The position numbers and the translations under genes are program-made. Source: Phoma sp. XZ068 (taxonomy: Eukaryota; Ascomycota; Dothideomycetes; Pleosporales; Didymellaceae). From it: 64,000 nt of DNA. Shown here piece by piece: positions 20,971 to 33,696 of this stretch (position 1 is the stretch's first letter; each line of letters opens with the position of its first letter). A model generated the notes under the pieces. The model saw nothing but the letters and a program-made list of their open reading frames with translations, was not told where the DNA came from and did no database searches. The DNA lies in NCBI GenBank assembly GCA_004835665.1, contig RBKR01000024.1:496001-560000 (forward strand). Reading direction: 5' to 3'.

Positions 20971-22136
20971 GAAGGACTCACAGAGAGACACTTACCTCCT
21001 ACAAGAGAGATGGTACGAAGTTTCGCCTTAGTAATAGCCACGAAGCCGGTCAGCGAGAGCAGCGCTGCCGCTCCAGCTATAGGGTTGTTGTAGGCAGGTT
21101 TTTAATACGGACGATAAGAAAAGGTAGCACAATTTTACTATTTATCGTTTGCTATCTATTGCCAGACATTAAGGTTAATTAGCGTTAACTAGAAGTTAAT
21201 TTCTCCTGCTAGTAATAGACTTTAAGAATTAGATAGGGCTCTAAAAAAATAGTTAATAGAAAGAAGACTAAGCTATATATAGCGGCGCCTAGAATAGGCA
21301 CTGTTGTAGGACACCTAACTTAGTTTAGTAAGGTGCCGCTTATAGCGCAGGGCAAAATCTTAACAGCTCTACTGCTCTATAACATCTCCAAACAGATTGT
21401 CGTGCTATCTAATAGCCACTCTAGCTGCTTACGCTAGGTATAACCCCTCTTATAGCTAGCTATTCTACTTAGCTCGTTGCACCCTACTAACTTGTACGTA
21501 GAACTATGTTCGAATACGCCTCTAGTCAGCTCCGGGACGTGGCATCCTCTCCAAGCCTTAAAACACTACTAGTTACTCCTCCTGCCTATCTATCCCTACC
21601 TGTTACTTGCAATGCAAGCATCCTTACACGCCGATCAGCTGCTCTATTTTCTGTGCCCTTGCCTAGAGCTAGTGCAGAGCCATCTCCCACGCTTTCTTAA
21701 GAATCTACTTAGGTGTATACAAGAATAGTCTTATTCCGCTTGTAGTGCATAGGATGTTGCTATAGTTTAACATAGTTAGGCTAGTTTTTATAAGCGTTAG
21801 TCGGTATAAGGGTTAGCAGCAACAGGCGTTATTTAGTAAATTGTTGATTGCAGACGGCATGCAACACCCCTAAATTCTAGAAGTAATTGTCTTTCTTGCA
21901 AGGTTTACCACTTAGCTAAAACGATATTGCCTATCTGTATAACAAGTTAAGATTCGGATTGTGGTCTGGCTGTAACTAGTCTAGTTTCCGTGGACTTACC
22001 CATATCACCTGGCAGTAGCATGTATGCATGCACAATCCGATTTCTTTCTTCATCCAAGTCCAGAAAAATATATCGCCTCTCGCAGCGATAGTTTGCCACT
22101 GTAGTAGATGTCGTAAGGATGTGTTGTTAACTGGTT
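20971..22136. other. AT-rich degraded sequence
   Basis: Very TA-dense between about 21100 and 21500 with no usable frames, consistent with RIP-mutated repeats. No gene seen. Confidence 0.5.
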
Positions 22137-22632
22137 GTTCTTTCGCTGTCAACTCCGCTGCTGCTAATGCCGTCTCTGATGGTGTCTTCATGGCTGTCGT
22201 TGCTGGTAACGGAGCTCAGGATGCCAGCATCTTATCGCCAGCCTCTGAGCCTACCGTATTCATTGTTGGCACCACTGATAGCTCTGACCGCCTGGCCTCC
22301 TTCTCTAACCTTGGTACTCTCGTTGATATCCTTGCTCCTGTTGTTTCTATCCTGTCTACCTGGTTGAAGGGTGACAATGTAGGCCATTTACCACTACCCC
22401 TCACCCATGTGTATCGAGCAGCGAACTAATATTTATACGTAGGCAACCATATCTGGTACCTCGATGGCTGCTCCTCGCTGGTCTTGCTGCCTACCTCCTT
22501 GCTCTCGAGGGCAAGAAGACCCCTGCGGCTCTCTCCGCCCGCATTGATGCCCTTACCTTCAAGAATAAGATCACCGGCCTGCCCTCCGGTACCAAGACCG
22601 AGCTTGCTTTCAATGGCAACCCTAGCGGTTAA
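22137..22632 (+). pseudogene. Subtilisin-like serine protease (S8) C-terminal fragment
   Basis: The first segment (to 22378) reads FAVNSAAANAVSDGVFMAV, AGNGAQDASILSPASEP and ASFSNLGTLVDILAP, the substrate-binding half of a proteinase K-like subtilase. A 64-nt intron (22379-22442) is followed by TISGTSMA, the catalytic serine motif. A deletion of about 5 nt then shifts the frame before AGLAAYLLALEGKKTPAAL and the terminal helix region, ending at TAA 22630-22632. The Asp and His catalytic motifs and the prepeptide are missing; the homology stops abruptly at about 22137 next to AT-rich DNA. It is a broken remnant of a secreted or vacuolar protease. Confidence 0.88.
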
Positions 22633-24078
22633 GCGAACTACCTTAAACGTTCATTTAAACTACGCGTGAGATTGGGCTCTGGAGATTGTAAAGGTGGGAG
22701 ATCTGCTTACCTTTTCCTTTATGAAGTCAAGATTGTTGTTGCAAGGTGGCACTACTACTGGGTGCCATGTATATGAGAGCATTAATGTGTATGTAGGTGG
22801 TACACGTGTGTGGTTTATTTATTTATTTAACGTAGATCCCCAATGAGTCGTGTTGACTATCGTGGTGGCTGAAACACGTACCAGAGTTGGGGTGAGCATA
22901 TATAAGAACCATAATCTTAACTATTAACTTAACTATATCTAGACATATAAAGTATTATTTCCTTTAATTTCTTAGAGATTTAGAGGTGGCGGCTCGCTTG
23001 TGAACCACGTTTACGGGAAGATTTACAGGTATGAAGAGGCAGCCAACTAGAATAATGGCTGTGTATAACTGTATCCATTCTCCCTTTCAAAGAGACAACT
23101 AGTACCGAGGAACCTCGAGCATTCGTTCTTCAACTTCGCTGCAGTACAGTAGGGTCGCCAATCGCTTCGGTAGGGCTCAACTACGCCAAATTAGCCGACA
23201 TGATCTTCGAGACGCCATTCTAGGATGCTTTGCATCGGCCACTCGGCTGCAGCCGTCCCACGCTATGGCGCGCGGTCGGCAAAGCCCGCAGCTCATGAGG
23301 AGTGCCCAACAATCATCGAAGAGCATTAGGCTGAAACTGCATCGTGCCTTTATACAGCTGAGACGACACTTCCCAGCACTGATCGGATTTGGAGGGGCGG
23401 GCTGTCTACAGATTGTGATTGTACGGATTTTCTTTGCACGGATAGTTATCCATGGCAGAGCTAGAACAAGTTCCAGGGATTTGCACAAATATACGTCGTT
23501 AGAGTGAGCGATGAATGAATTATGCTACATAGCTGCGGAGGTAGGCTGTCTGAATCCATCCAACACTTCGCTGGATCTACACTCGCTGATAGTGCTAATT
23601 GTCGAAGGCGAAAACTCATCGATACCGACCTCGTCGGCCCCACGAAATATTGTGCAGTGTCCTAGACCAGTACTCCAACAGAGGTCGTCTGCTATTAGTG
23701 CGGTGCCAGGGAACGAGGTCGAGAAGGGGCTGGGAAACAGTGGCTGCGGATTTGCCGTATTTCCCTCGAAACGATGCAGTTGATTGGGATTGATGGTCAA
23801 GCCTGAGGAGTCAAAGAACTTTTCCAATTCAAACTCGTCGGATCTGCATCCGCTACTGGGTGCAGTTTGTACCCCACTCAAGTCAAACCCTACATGAGCG
23901 TCGAGTTTCGGCAGCCCATGATGATGCCTCTGGCTACCGACGGAAGTTGACATATCTCCATAACCGAACGCACTTGTTCCTTCGTGTTTTGTTGCCTTCC
24001 ACTAGGTTCCTATGTGGCAATGGTGTGTGGTGTGACCTGCCGCCGGACACAGCCGCAGCAGCATCTTTTCGTAACGCA
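22633..24078. other. No gene recognised
   Basis: The longest frame is 23525-23953 on the minus strand (142 aa); I recognise no domain, and neighbouring frames continue unevenly, so it may be a decayed gene. Confidence 0.35.
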
Positions 24079-24142
24079 GCTCCGCGAGTGCGATGCTCCG
24101 CGAGTGCGATGCTCCGCGAGTGCGATGCTCCGCTCGTGCGTG
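24079..24142 (+). repeat. 16-bp tandem repeat, four copies
   Basis: Units GCTCCGCGAGTGCGAT at 24079-24094, 24095-24110 and 24111-24126 are nearly identical, and a fourth unit at 24127-24142 has diverged (GCTCCGCTCGTGCGTG). Confidence 0.88.
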
Positions 24143-26161
24143 TCGTCGAGCCTACTGAGCATGAGAGCTCTTGCGCGAATCTCTTCAGACCTTGTCGGGT
24201 TGTGTCGATGGGGCACCACTCCTTCGACACAGGGTGGAGCGACAGTGAGCGAGGCTGTCTGATGATCCGTAAGTATGTTGTGGCACCGATGGTAGCATGC
24301 CGGGGTGTCTGTGAAGAGATTCGCGTGAGAGATGATGCTGTTCAGCCCGAGGGCTCGTCGATGCGGGACGTTGCAAAAATTGTCGGATGGTGATGGGCTG
24401 ACCAGAAAGCCCATGAGTGACTGTTGTGTATGTGTTGTAACTGTTGTGCTCAAGAGGTGTCTGGGCTCCGTCGTCGTGTCTTAAGTTGCTGTGTTGCGGC
24501 TAGATGGCTGCTGCTGCGTTCGATAGACTGTCGTGTTATGTAGCTTGCTCGCAGAGTTTGTTGGTCCGTCCCTGCCAGGGCCGCAGCGGCGGCTCTACAG
24601 GTACCAAACCTACGCGGAGGGACGCGTGATGGCCTGTAGAGACCGTTGCGGCCTCTGGCAGATGTGTTTTGATGCTTTTGTGATGGTGATTCCAAAAATT
24701 GAGTTCTCGCAGTGTGTGGTGTTTTTCGGGGGGTACATGAATGGATGAGTAGTCTGCCCGCGCGCACAGACAAAATTTGTATGGAAAATGGTCGATTTGT
24801 GTGGAAGATCCATTCATGCACCCCCCTTGCATGATGTTCGGTGGGTCGGATCACCGCGCGGGTCGTTTCGGCGATCTGCACGGTAGGGTGCCTGACTTAA
24901 CACATTACCCATTTGCAATGCTGTATTTTGAGCGAAAGTTATTCTGCTGAGGAAGCTCCTGCATTGGAAGTCCTTGGTGTACTCCTCACTTATATTCATT
25001 TGAGAGAATTACTTTGTAGTGCCGGTAATCTACTGTAGCTGCTTAGTGGTTTGGCGCAGCACGTCTGCTGTCCAATGAAACTCCTCACTCGCCACCAGTT
25101 CTCGCGAACGCACCCGAGACCATGTTTGGAAGACCTCTGACGTCCCGTCCAACCAATGAAGGGGTTTTAGCCCAAGCCTGCACAAGGACCCGTTGACCGC
25201 GATGGCTGCCGTGCGTTTCGGAGCAAAAGGCTTGATCCTGACTAAATGCCGACGCGACGCCTCTCGCCGTGAGCCTCGGCACCGAGTACTTTCCCAAGAT
25301 ATGTATGCGTACACTTTGTATTTCCTGTAGCGGTAGTTTTGCAAGGTCAGTCGAGTTATCTTCTTACCATAAAGTAACCTGAAAACTGCAACGAGAGCAC
25401 GAACATTCTCCCTTTAGATGCAAGCGACAGGCCTCTCACAGCCGTGGTTCCTCTTCATGGAACCGACGGACGCCACACGGATATCTTCAGCTGAACTGGT
25501 GAAATTGGTATCGGAATGGGCCAATCATACGCTCTATGTCTACAGTACCGGGGTAAGCAAGCAACCCGGGCCGAATCGACGCTAGCGCAATAAGCAACAC
25601 AAGACTGGGAAACACTCATGAACCGCTTCTCGTTCAACTCTCTCACGTAGGCGTCATTTCTGCCTCCGCCTCCCTTAATATATCGCATAATCGAAATCGA
25701 AATCGAAATCGAGCCGCCCAGGCATCGTTCCCCTTTTCGTAGAGGAGTGGGGAAGTATATTCGTTCTATGACTTTAAGGCAATCCCGGAGCGCCTCTGAC
25801 GAGGATACTAATCACCTTGGAACTCGGGGCCTGAGACATTTTCGGGAGCACCATTTTCCGTTAGCACAAGCCTCTAACGCCTGTGATCAGATTGCTGCAC
25901 AACGGTTTACGACAGGCTAGTGTGGTACTCCAGAATCATCCTTGAAACTGCTATTTTCATGTATTTTATGCTCCCCGTTGACGTAGTGACGTTATTTCCC
26001 TGCTAACATTCCCTTAGATTATTCCTAGCCGACCCTAACAACGCGTTCCAAACAAACGAATATCGTCGGTCCGGGGACTGTTATCGAGAAATAACGGTTC
26101 CGTTTTCATAATCTCGCCAGTAACCTGGAAACACTGCGCCTGTATCGAATTTGCGAACACT
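24143..26161. other. No gene recognised
   Basis: Several overlapping frames of 60-150 codons occur but none shows a known motif. A short run of ATCGAA repeats lies at about 25688-25711. The last part is the upstream region of the MHYT gene. Confidence 0.35.
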
Positions 26162-28887
26162 ATGGAGCCGTTGCCGAGTGAATACAAAACGGGGGAATTG
26201 GTTCCCTATCATTTCACCCCATGGATAATTCTTCTCTCGTACTTCGTCAGCTTAATTGGAGCTGAAACCACCGTTGAACTCCTACACCGTCGCCGTACTG
26301 GACGGGGTTTAATCAGCCAGTATGTCCTCCTGCAATGATGCGACCAACCGATATCGCATGAGAATGGCGCTGACAAGTACGATAGGTTCCACTTGGGCCT
26401 TTGCGCAATCTCCTTTGGACTTGTTGCAATATGGTGCATGCATTTCGTGGGGAATAAGGCTATTGTAATGGGAGACGGCAGAACCGAGATCCAGCTCTCC
26501 TACAGTGCCGGGCATACTGCTCTGTCCGCCGTATTACCGGTAATTGTTTTATACCTTGGATTTTCCGTAGTCGACCGCCATGGGAAGACGCAACGATCCC
26601 TCTACTTGTCCTTAATTATCACCGGGCTTGCCGCAGGTCTCTCGATCACGGGCATGCACTACGTTGGTAATCTAGGCACGAGCAATTACACTCTCCAAAA
26701 CAACTACAAGAATGTTATTGGGGCCGCTGCAATAGCTGTGTTTGACTGTTGGTTCTCGTTCACGATCTTCTTCCATCAGAGAGAACACTGGATCAACTAC
26801 TGGTGGCGCAGATTTCTATGTGCTGCACTTCTCGCCACAGCAGTCTCTGGAATGCACTGGACCGCCGCGGTGGGGACTAGCTATCGCCTGCGAACTTTGA
26901 ATGAGGGTAATAGCCAAGGTCAGAATGTCAACGTCATTCTTGCTTCCGTCCTGGTAGGGAATCCATTTTAGATTTAAAGGATTTATCTAACTTGTGGGAA
27001 TAGTGCATGATTGCTCTTGTTGGTTGTATGACGCTATTTTATTGGACGAATATTCATCACCGCCGACTGGCGAAACGAGCACACCAGGTAGTTCTCGCTG
27101 CGGTCATACGAGATGAGCATGGGAAGGTATTGGTGACGCAAGAAGGTCTGCCGCCATGTCGGACAATCACGACAGAATTATACGAACATGTGGGTTTCTT
27201 CCATTTTCTCTTATAGAATCTTTATGAAGGTGCTAAATAGAATCAATAGTCTTTAGGCGACCACCTCGATACCAGCCACCCTGAGTTCCACTGGATGTAT
27301 CGTATATCCTACAACTGGGGAGCAATAGCCGATCTCATTCCGACTATGAGAGAGTACCTCATCAACGTAAGCTTTCTTGGGGACGATTCAATTTCGGCGA
27401 CGCTGGCCCACACACAGTCTGGCCCCGACGCAAGCAAACCTGGAAAGGATTGGCCTATATTCCGTGCTCAATTCTGTGTCGCCGCTCTGGAGCTTGCAAA
27501 CGACCTTGATGTGCGGCTTCAAGACCTTGGGGTTCTTCACACGGAACTCATGATTACCGGTATCGATAGCTCCGATTCCCAGGCGAGGTCTATAACTGGC
27601 AATCCCAAGATCAAGGACATGGAAAGCATAAAACCCGCGCAATCCTTAGGCACAGGCCAGATTGTAATCATTTCACGGAATGTTGACCTGCGCGAGGCAG
27701 AAAATCTTGTCGCACGTGGATTCAGGTTCGCTACTCTGGCTAATATATCCGGAAAATCAACTCGTGTTCTGGATATCATGGCGACCAAATTGCAGGTTCG
27801 AAAATTGGACTTTTTGTCAACGCTCAAGATCATGAGGCCCATCTCTTTAACGGCCATACCTGCAGAGTTGGACCCCAACCTTAAGTCCAATACCCATTAC
27901 ATCTCATTATTCGCGCTTCGTCCACGCCCCAAACCTTCCAACTACGGATGGGACGTCATGGTGTACAAGGAGGAATTGAGTATGATCCCCTGCGGAATCG
28001 GCAAGGGCCTAGAATCCAGTGTCCAGCCTATGCTATGGAGCCTGGAGGGAAAAACTCTCGACGAAATGTACAGCAGTCTCAACGAGGCGAAAGAGAAGTG
28101 CGGCTTAGAGAGAGACCATGATGTGTCTTTGGTCGATTGGATGATTGATTCAATCCTCTCCTTTCGCAAATATATCCCCCGACTAGTACTTCAGAACGCC
28201 TTGTTCTGTCCGACACCGGTGAGGGTCCCAGTAAATGGCCCCACCTACGGAGGTCAGGCATACGCCACGATATGGTCCTTCACCGTAATCTTGGATGTGC
28301 ACAACTCATGCAACGCCGACCAAAATGACGAGCTTTGGTCATGGATTCCATTCAACTTCTTCCAGTGTCTTCAATTGACTGAGCACGGCTCGCCGCGCCA
28401 TGCTATTCTGGCACATAAGAGTCATATTGAACTCAGCGCCCTTTTCTCGGAAGCTTCAAGACAGTCTACTATTAAATACTCCCGCAAACCAACGGTTTTA
28501 GATAAGGTATACAGAACGCTTACAAAAGTCCACCGCAGGACGAAGATGACCTCCTCCCAAAGGCGCACTCCAGCCACCTTAACGCCCCGCGATAATTCAT
28601 CCGAGAAGGAACTGGTGTGCGCGGCAACGAAGGATTGTGACAGCCAAATCTCAGCAATACGTTCTCCCCTCTCATTTGGCGGTATAATGGTTAGCCAGGA
28701 CATTGATGTCCAATCGGATGCAAATATTGATCAGAATATTGAGCTCCAGGACATTGGGCTTAAATCCACGGCAGGGGTCGCAACAGATAAAGAGCCGACA
28801 TGGGTTGATGATCTCTATATTGCTCTAGTGCGCAAGTGGGTAAATAGGGGTTATCGTGAAAATAAGTGGGAGAAGTGGGTTTCCTAA
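26162..28887 (+). CDS. MHYT-domain integral membrane signalling protein, four exons
   Basis: Exons 26162-26319, 26386-26953, 27004-27189 and 27250-28887 join in phase (introns 66, 50 and 60 nt, with GTATGT, GTAGGG and GTGGGT donors and TAG acceptors) to 849 aa. The N-terminal third is a multi-helix membrane domain with the diagnostic triplets MHF (71-73), MHY (143-145) and MHW (209-211), thought from bacterial work to bind a metal and sense a diatomic gas. A basic segment (HHRRLAKRAHQ) leads into a long cytosolic region containing ELYEH, FHWMYRISYNW and a Ser/Thr-rich tail. No stops are seen. The ligand in fungi is unknown. This is one of the few long intact host genes in the window. Confidence 0.87.
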
Positions 28888-29010
28888 GGTGTCGGACGAA
28901 CTTAAAGTCGCATTGTCTACTTTTAGATCGCTTAGCACGTATTTGTAGCCGGCGTTGTCTAGCACTTTACATCTTCGATTCTGCTCTGTCTGGGAAGTAG
29001 AGGTGGTTGA

Positions 29011-29880
29011 TTTCTGTTCTGGAGAACTCCTAGTATCAACGATCTCGTTTGCAATATTAATTCCTCAACTTACATTCACCCTGTTATAATCGGCGCCAGG
29101 ACGGAGTCTTATCAGAGACTTAAGTTTCTGGGAGACGCAGTCTTGGATGTGCTCATCTCCACTCATCTCTCGCATTGCCTGCATGAGCTGTCCCAAGGAC
29201 AAATCACTCGGATCAAAGCAGCTCTTGCAAACAAGAATCTTCTTGGCTATCTTTGCCTCCGCTTCAGCATGGACAGGAACCTAGTCCGAGTTGAAGCGGG
29301 ATCCACTCGCCGCTTACAAGAGGTGAGATACTGCGAGAGAGTGCCATTATGGCAGTTCATGCGCCACCATTCTTTGGATGTAGTGCAGGCTCACAAACCC
29401 GTTGCTCGGAGTTTTGATCAATACGGTGCTGAGGTACACAAAAGCCTCAGCGAGGGCGCGACGTATCCGTGGAAACTGTTGGCTCGCTTGGACCTCGACA
29501 AATTCTACTCAGATATAGTTGAGAGCATCTTTGGTGCGATATTCATCGACTCGCAAGGAGAATTGTCAGAATGCGAGAGGTTCTTCGAGCGTAATGGTGT
29601 GAGATCCTACGCTACCCGTATGGCGGAAGGCACTTTGCACGTTGTGCATCCAAGAGATGAGCTACAACGCCTGGTTGGGTCCTCTAAACTCGATATCCAC
29701 GTCGAAGCGGTGCGTTCCGGCGTCGAGCTTGCTACTTTCAGGTGCACCGTCAAAGTCGAAGGGGACATAATTGCTGAGAGCCAAGGATGTGTCACCGAAG
29801 ATGGAGCTTGCGTGGGAGGTGCACAAGCAGCTGTCATATTTCTTCGTTCTCAAAAGGATATTAGGAAAAGCTATGCGTGA
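29011..29880 (+). pseudogene. Dicer-like protein, C-terminal RNase III fragment
   Basis: The frame opens after a stop at 29008 and becomes Dicer-like at about 29068 (YIHPVIIGARTESYQRL). It continues with KFLGDAVLDVLIS, the RNase III signature helix, SDIVESIFGAIFID (second acidic cluster) and a C-terminal double-stranded-RNA-binding-like region to the TGA at 29878-29880. The helicase, DUF283, PAZ and first RNase III domains are missing: upstream frames are full of stops. In the signature (R)LEFLGDA the Glu, a metal ligand, is Lys (AAG at 29122-29124), a G-to-A change. It is therefore a truncated and probably catalytically dead relic of an RNA-silencing gene. A complete Dicer elsewhere is likely but cannot be checked here. 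Confidence 0.85.
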
Positions 29881-31777
29881 CAAGTTATTGTCAGTTTATC
29901 GGTTTTTCAATTGATTGATTCTTGTTGTTCTGTTCCTACGCCCAAATTGCAGGTACATGTTTGTGTGGTTACACGCGAGCTTTGTGCTACCATATCGTGC
30001 CGTTTCCTAGCCTTCAGCCTTAGGGACTGTATATCTGACAAGAACTCTCGACGTGACCAAGCACGACCCTATTGCAGCGACTCACATCAAGGAACGAACC
30101 CATGCAGGCTCTGTCGAAGCAACAATCCGTCCGCGTCCACCACTGCCGTGCCGTATCCGCGCTGTCAGAGCAGGCCTAGGAACCGCCCCGCTGACAGCGG
30201 CTGTCTGAAGCCTGTGCTAGAGCAGAGTCGAGCCAAAGCGGAGTCGCCGAGGGCGTGCGTGTCAAAGGCCTTGTGAATTTCGCAAGGATGGTGCACTCAG
30301 TCAAACGAGCGGCGCGCGCAGATGGCAGGTGGCAGCGGCTTCAGAAGACGATGGCCGTGTCACGGGTTGTGATCTCATAGGATGCCATGAGCGTATATGG
30401 TGTAGGTACATTGTGTGGATGCGGGGTGAGAGTTGCGGGGTGCGGACGAGAGATGGTGCTGGTGACGGTGATGGTGATTGATGGTGATTGGATGGTGATT
30501 GATTAAAGGAAGCTGAGACAAGGAGCGGGTGGGTGGATCGAAGCGCACAGACATCCCGCATCGGCACGTGTACGCTAACCCGACCGGGTTCTCAAGCCCT
30601 TCTCATCGACGTCACCCCGTTATCCTACTGCGCCGGGCGGTCGTCTCATCTCTCCAAGTTGAGCGATTATACTCTTGCGTCAATGCCTTTGTTTGCCGTT
30701 TTTCAAGAACACCCTCTGAGTCTCAGCTTGCCTGTCTCGTACCTTCAGCCGTTCCACCCCAAGTCTTCTCTTCTCATTTTCGGAGACTCCCATGTATTCA
30801 CACCTGTGCTCCGGCGACTGCTGCCACACAGGACAGGCACTCACAACAGCGCGGTGCACGCAGGCGTGGGCCGCTACAACGAGCAACGGTCTACCGACCC
30901 ATCAGCCTCATTCGTTGAGATGTTTGGCATTGTCAATTGGTTTCACGTGTTCAGTGCTCTAGGCTTGCCCTTCTACATATGTTTCAGGAGCGTGACTCTT
31001 GATAGACACCGATGCATATTGCTGCACCGAGATTATGCAGCGTGTCGGTGTCGCAGTAGGCTTAGCGCTACTGTGAACATGCACTACTGAACTATAGCTG
31101 CGACATGGCTCTACCGGTCTTTTTTAGTGTTGACGAGCAGTCGCTCATTCTTGGAGGTGAAGGAAGGCTCTTATGCTGGAGGTCACAAGTCAGCTGCTGC
31201 ACAGTAGGCAAGGTGCGTAGGGGCCAATGTGAGAACTTGTGAAACCAGATGCCAGAGGCCAGAGTTGAGCGCCGAGATGACATCTTGTAGTGCATCTTGT
31301 AGCGTCGGGCGAGGGAGCAGCAAGACGTCGCTCCGATCTCACGAAACGCGCATCTCCTGCATCCATCGACCCGGCGCATTAGACCGTCTTCGAAGCGCAG
31401 TGCTGTACAGCACAGCATGGTGCTACTATACTGAAAGCAGTACTGTACACTACTACCCGACACCAAAGTCCTTGTGGTCGTCGCTCGACTTACGGCGTGA
31501 TCTCTAGCCCCACAACAAGGGATGCTTTGATAAACCTACCACCATGCTCAAACGCCTCCAAGTCCAGCTTGACGTCTAGCCTTTACTTGTGAGCAACGAC
31601 CCCGGCCAGCGTGATCTGACGACGCCGCACCTGAGCCGTCTTCGCGAACGGCGAAAGGCTTTCAGCTTGGCATGCAAGACCCGCAAGGCATCATCGCCTG
31701 TGCTACGTACTGTACCTCAAACAGCGGCGGTATCTGCTCGATGGTTCTTCATCCCGCTTTGCTGGCTGCCCGCCGTC
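29881..31777. other. No gene recognised
   Basis: Frames such as 30533-31090 lack recognisable motifs. A GATGGTGATT-type simple repeat lies at about 30445-30505. Confidence 0.35.
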
Positions 31778-32690
31778 ATGAGCAAACGCAAGTGCCAACA
31801 ACATGCTACCACACCACCAAAGGCTGAGCGCATCACGGATGAGATCTCAGGCGACATCGTACACATCTAGGTGGGCGAAGAGAGCGCCTGCTTTGAGGTT
31901 TCCAAGTGCGTACTCGAGCAGATGCCGTGGTTCCGGACGTTCCTCTCCCAGGACTGGCCTGCGACGGTGTATAGCTTGCCGGAAGACGACCCCGGACTGA
32001 TGCGAATCGTGCTTAACGTGCTCCATCACAAGCTCTCGCGTCTTCCTCCAACGATGACCCGCTCGCAGCTGTTCGAGCTGGCCACGCTCTGCGAGAAGTA
32101 CGGCCTCGCGCAGCTGCTTGTTCCCCACGTAGAGACACGCAGTTGGATCGATCAGCTCTGGCAAGCGGACGGGCCTGTGTGCTCGGACTGGTGGATGTGG
32201 GTGTGGATCCTTGAAGCTTTCTACGGCAGCGAGGACGTGTGCCCCAGGCTTGTTCGCACGCTCGACGTGATCGCTGGCAGCATGAGCGAAGTGGACGGCG
32301 AATGGGTGTTCCAGAGCTCAGACAAGGAGTGCGTCGTGTCGGCCATAGAACATCAGAGCAGGTCGGTCGGCACGCTTGCCGGTAAGCTTTTCGCAGGTGC
32401 ATGCTGAGCGTTGGACTGACACAATCGCAGCGCACCTGCAAGCGCGGCGCCACAAGCTCTGGGAAACCTTTCGACTCGGCTGTAAAGAGCTGCAACAGAT
32501 CTGGCTCAAGCAGCAAGACCCCAGCTTTCGTAACATCGGACTCATGGCGAAGTTGCTCCAGGTCGATGCCCCGCCCTCCGACGCATCTCTAGCTGCGCAG
32601 CTGCTCACGCCATACCGAGTCTTCGGCGAGCACCCGGTGAAGGGGCTGGTGTCCGAGCATCTACGTCGCGTGAAGCCACAGAAGCAATGA
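31778..32690 (+). pseudogene. BTB/POZ-domain protein with an amber codon
   Basis: Exons 31778-32381 and 32431-32690 (49-nt intron, GTAAGC donor, CTGAC branch point, CAG acceptor) join in phase to about 287 codons. The start reads ISGDIVHI, then an in-frame TAG at 31868-31870, then VGEESACFEVSKCVLEQMPWF, the standard opening of fungal BTB domains (a strand, then 'VSK.VL'). The C-terminal half has the helical RLPPTMTRSQLFELATLCEKYG segment split here as RLPPTMTRSQ and LFELATLCEKYG. BTB proteins act as dimerisation or Cullin-3 adaptor modules. The TAG is probably a CAG codon changed by C-to-T. No intron removes it. Initiation downstream would lose the first strand. Confidence 0.75.
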
Positions 32691-33558
32691 TACTGGTACG
32701 AGATCTGGGCTGTGACAGTCACTTAGATTCGGAGTGTAGGCTGCTGATGTTGCCAAGAACTGCTTCATCGACTGACTGTCTCGATACCTAGCACTGAACT
32801 GTGGGCGTCATTAGCACTGTATAGTTGATTGACGTTAGCTGTTCATAGCCATCCCTCTTGTCAGGGTATCTCAATGTATCGTTGTGCATGTTCGTCTGCC
32901 GCTAAGACCCGATCTATCAGATAACGGGACGGGGCACCACGACAAGCAGTATGGCCAGGTTTCGGTCTCCAGATCAAATGGGGTACCTATATGGACCTAC
33001 AACTTGTGCTTGTGCTTTTGGCCTACTAAGGTATGCGTATACGTATCGCACCTAGGCCACGATGAGCTGCTGCAGGACTTGTTTAGGTCCCATGCTCTGT
33101 ACCCATATAAGCGGTGGTTTTCCATCTATAGCGAAGCAATGCTTTACAGAGAGATGGCAGAGGCCGAGAGACTTGTGCGGATATGATTCAGCCTCCATGC
33201 ATGATGTTCACTCTCACCGTTGCACAGGCAAAACCTCTCCCACTGCCGATCAAGACGGGAAACTTACGTTGTCGGGAAAAGATCGTGACGCATCTCCTGA
33301 ATACGCTTGCCGATGGAGACCTCTCAGTACAGGCCTGCTTTCACGCAGTCCACCTCCTAGACCGTGTACTCGGAGAGCGGCTAGTGAGGCACGAGAGCGT
33401 TCCAGTGTTGTCGGCCGTCCTCGTCACGACGGCAGGCGCCTACGAAGATAACGACCTCTGGGGCTGTGAATTGCACGCGTCTGGTCGGGGGACAAAGACT
33501 TCTTCCGGCGTAAGGAGGTACAGTACAGTAGAGATATGGGTGGTTCTGTTTTGTAGCC
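32691..33558. other. No firm gene
   Basis: A frame at 33183-33550 contains a segment (FHAVHLLDRVLGERLV) loosely like a cyclin fold, but the likeness is too weak to name it. Confidence 0.3.
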
Positions 33559-33696
33559 GGCTTCCACGAGCCCTGCGGCATCAACACCCCGCACGTGCAC
33601 CCACGCGCAACCGAGTTCCTGACGCTTGTCGAGGGGTCGAACCTCCGGTTCGGCTACATCCTCGAGAACGACCTCGTCGGGCCTCAGAAGAGCTGA
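33559..33696 (+). pseudogene. Germin/spherulin-1-like cupin fragment
   Basis: About 45 codons after a TAG acceptor-like site read GFHEPCGINTPHVHPRATEF and LTLVEGSNLRFGYILEND, the first cupin motif (G..PHxHPRA.E) of fungal spherulin-1A-like secreted proteins, with the three metal ligands H, H and E. A stop follows at 33694-33696. The preceding exon and the second cupin motif are absent, so it is a scrap. Confidence 0.7.

Noticed and set aside
23525..23953. 142-codon minus-strand frame as a gene
   Set aside because: No recognisable domain, no plausible splice partners, and frame breaks on both sides; noted only as possible debris.
30533..31090. 185-codon plus-strand frame as a gene
   Set aside because: Composition and a parallel open frame of similar quality in the same place suggest chance.
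33183..33550. Cyclin-like gene
   Set aside because: Resemblance is limited to one helix-like segment with no supporting motif or continuous frame.
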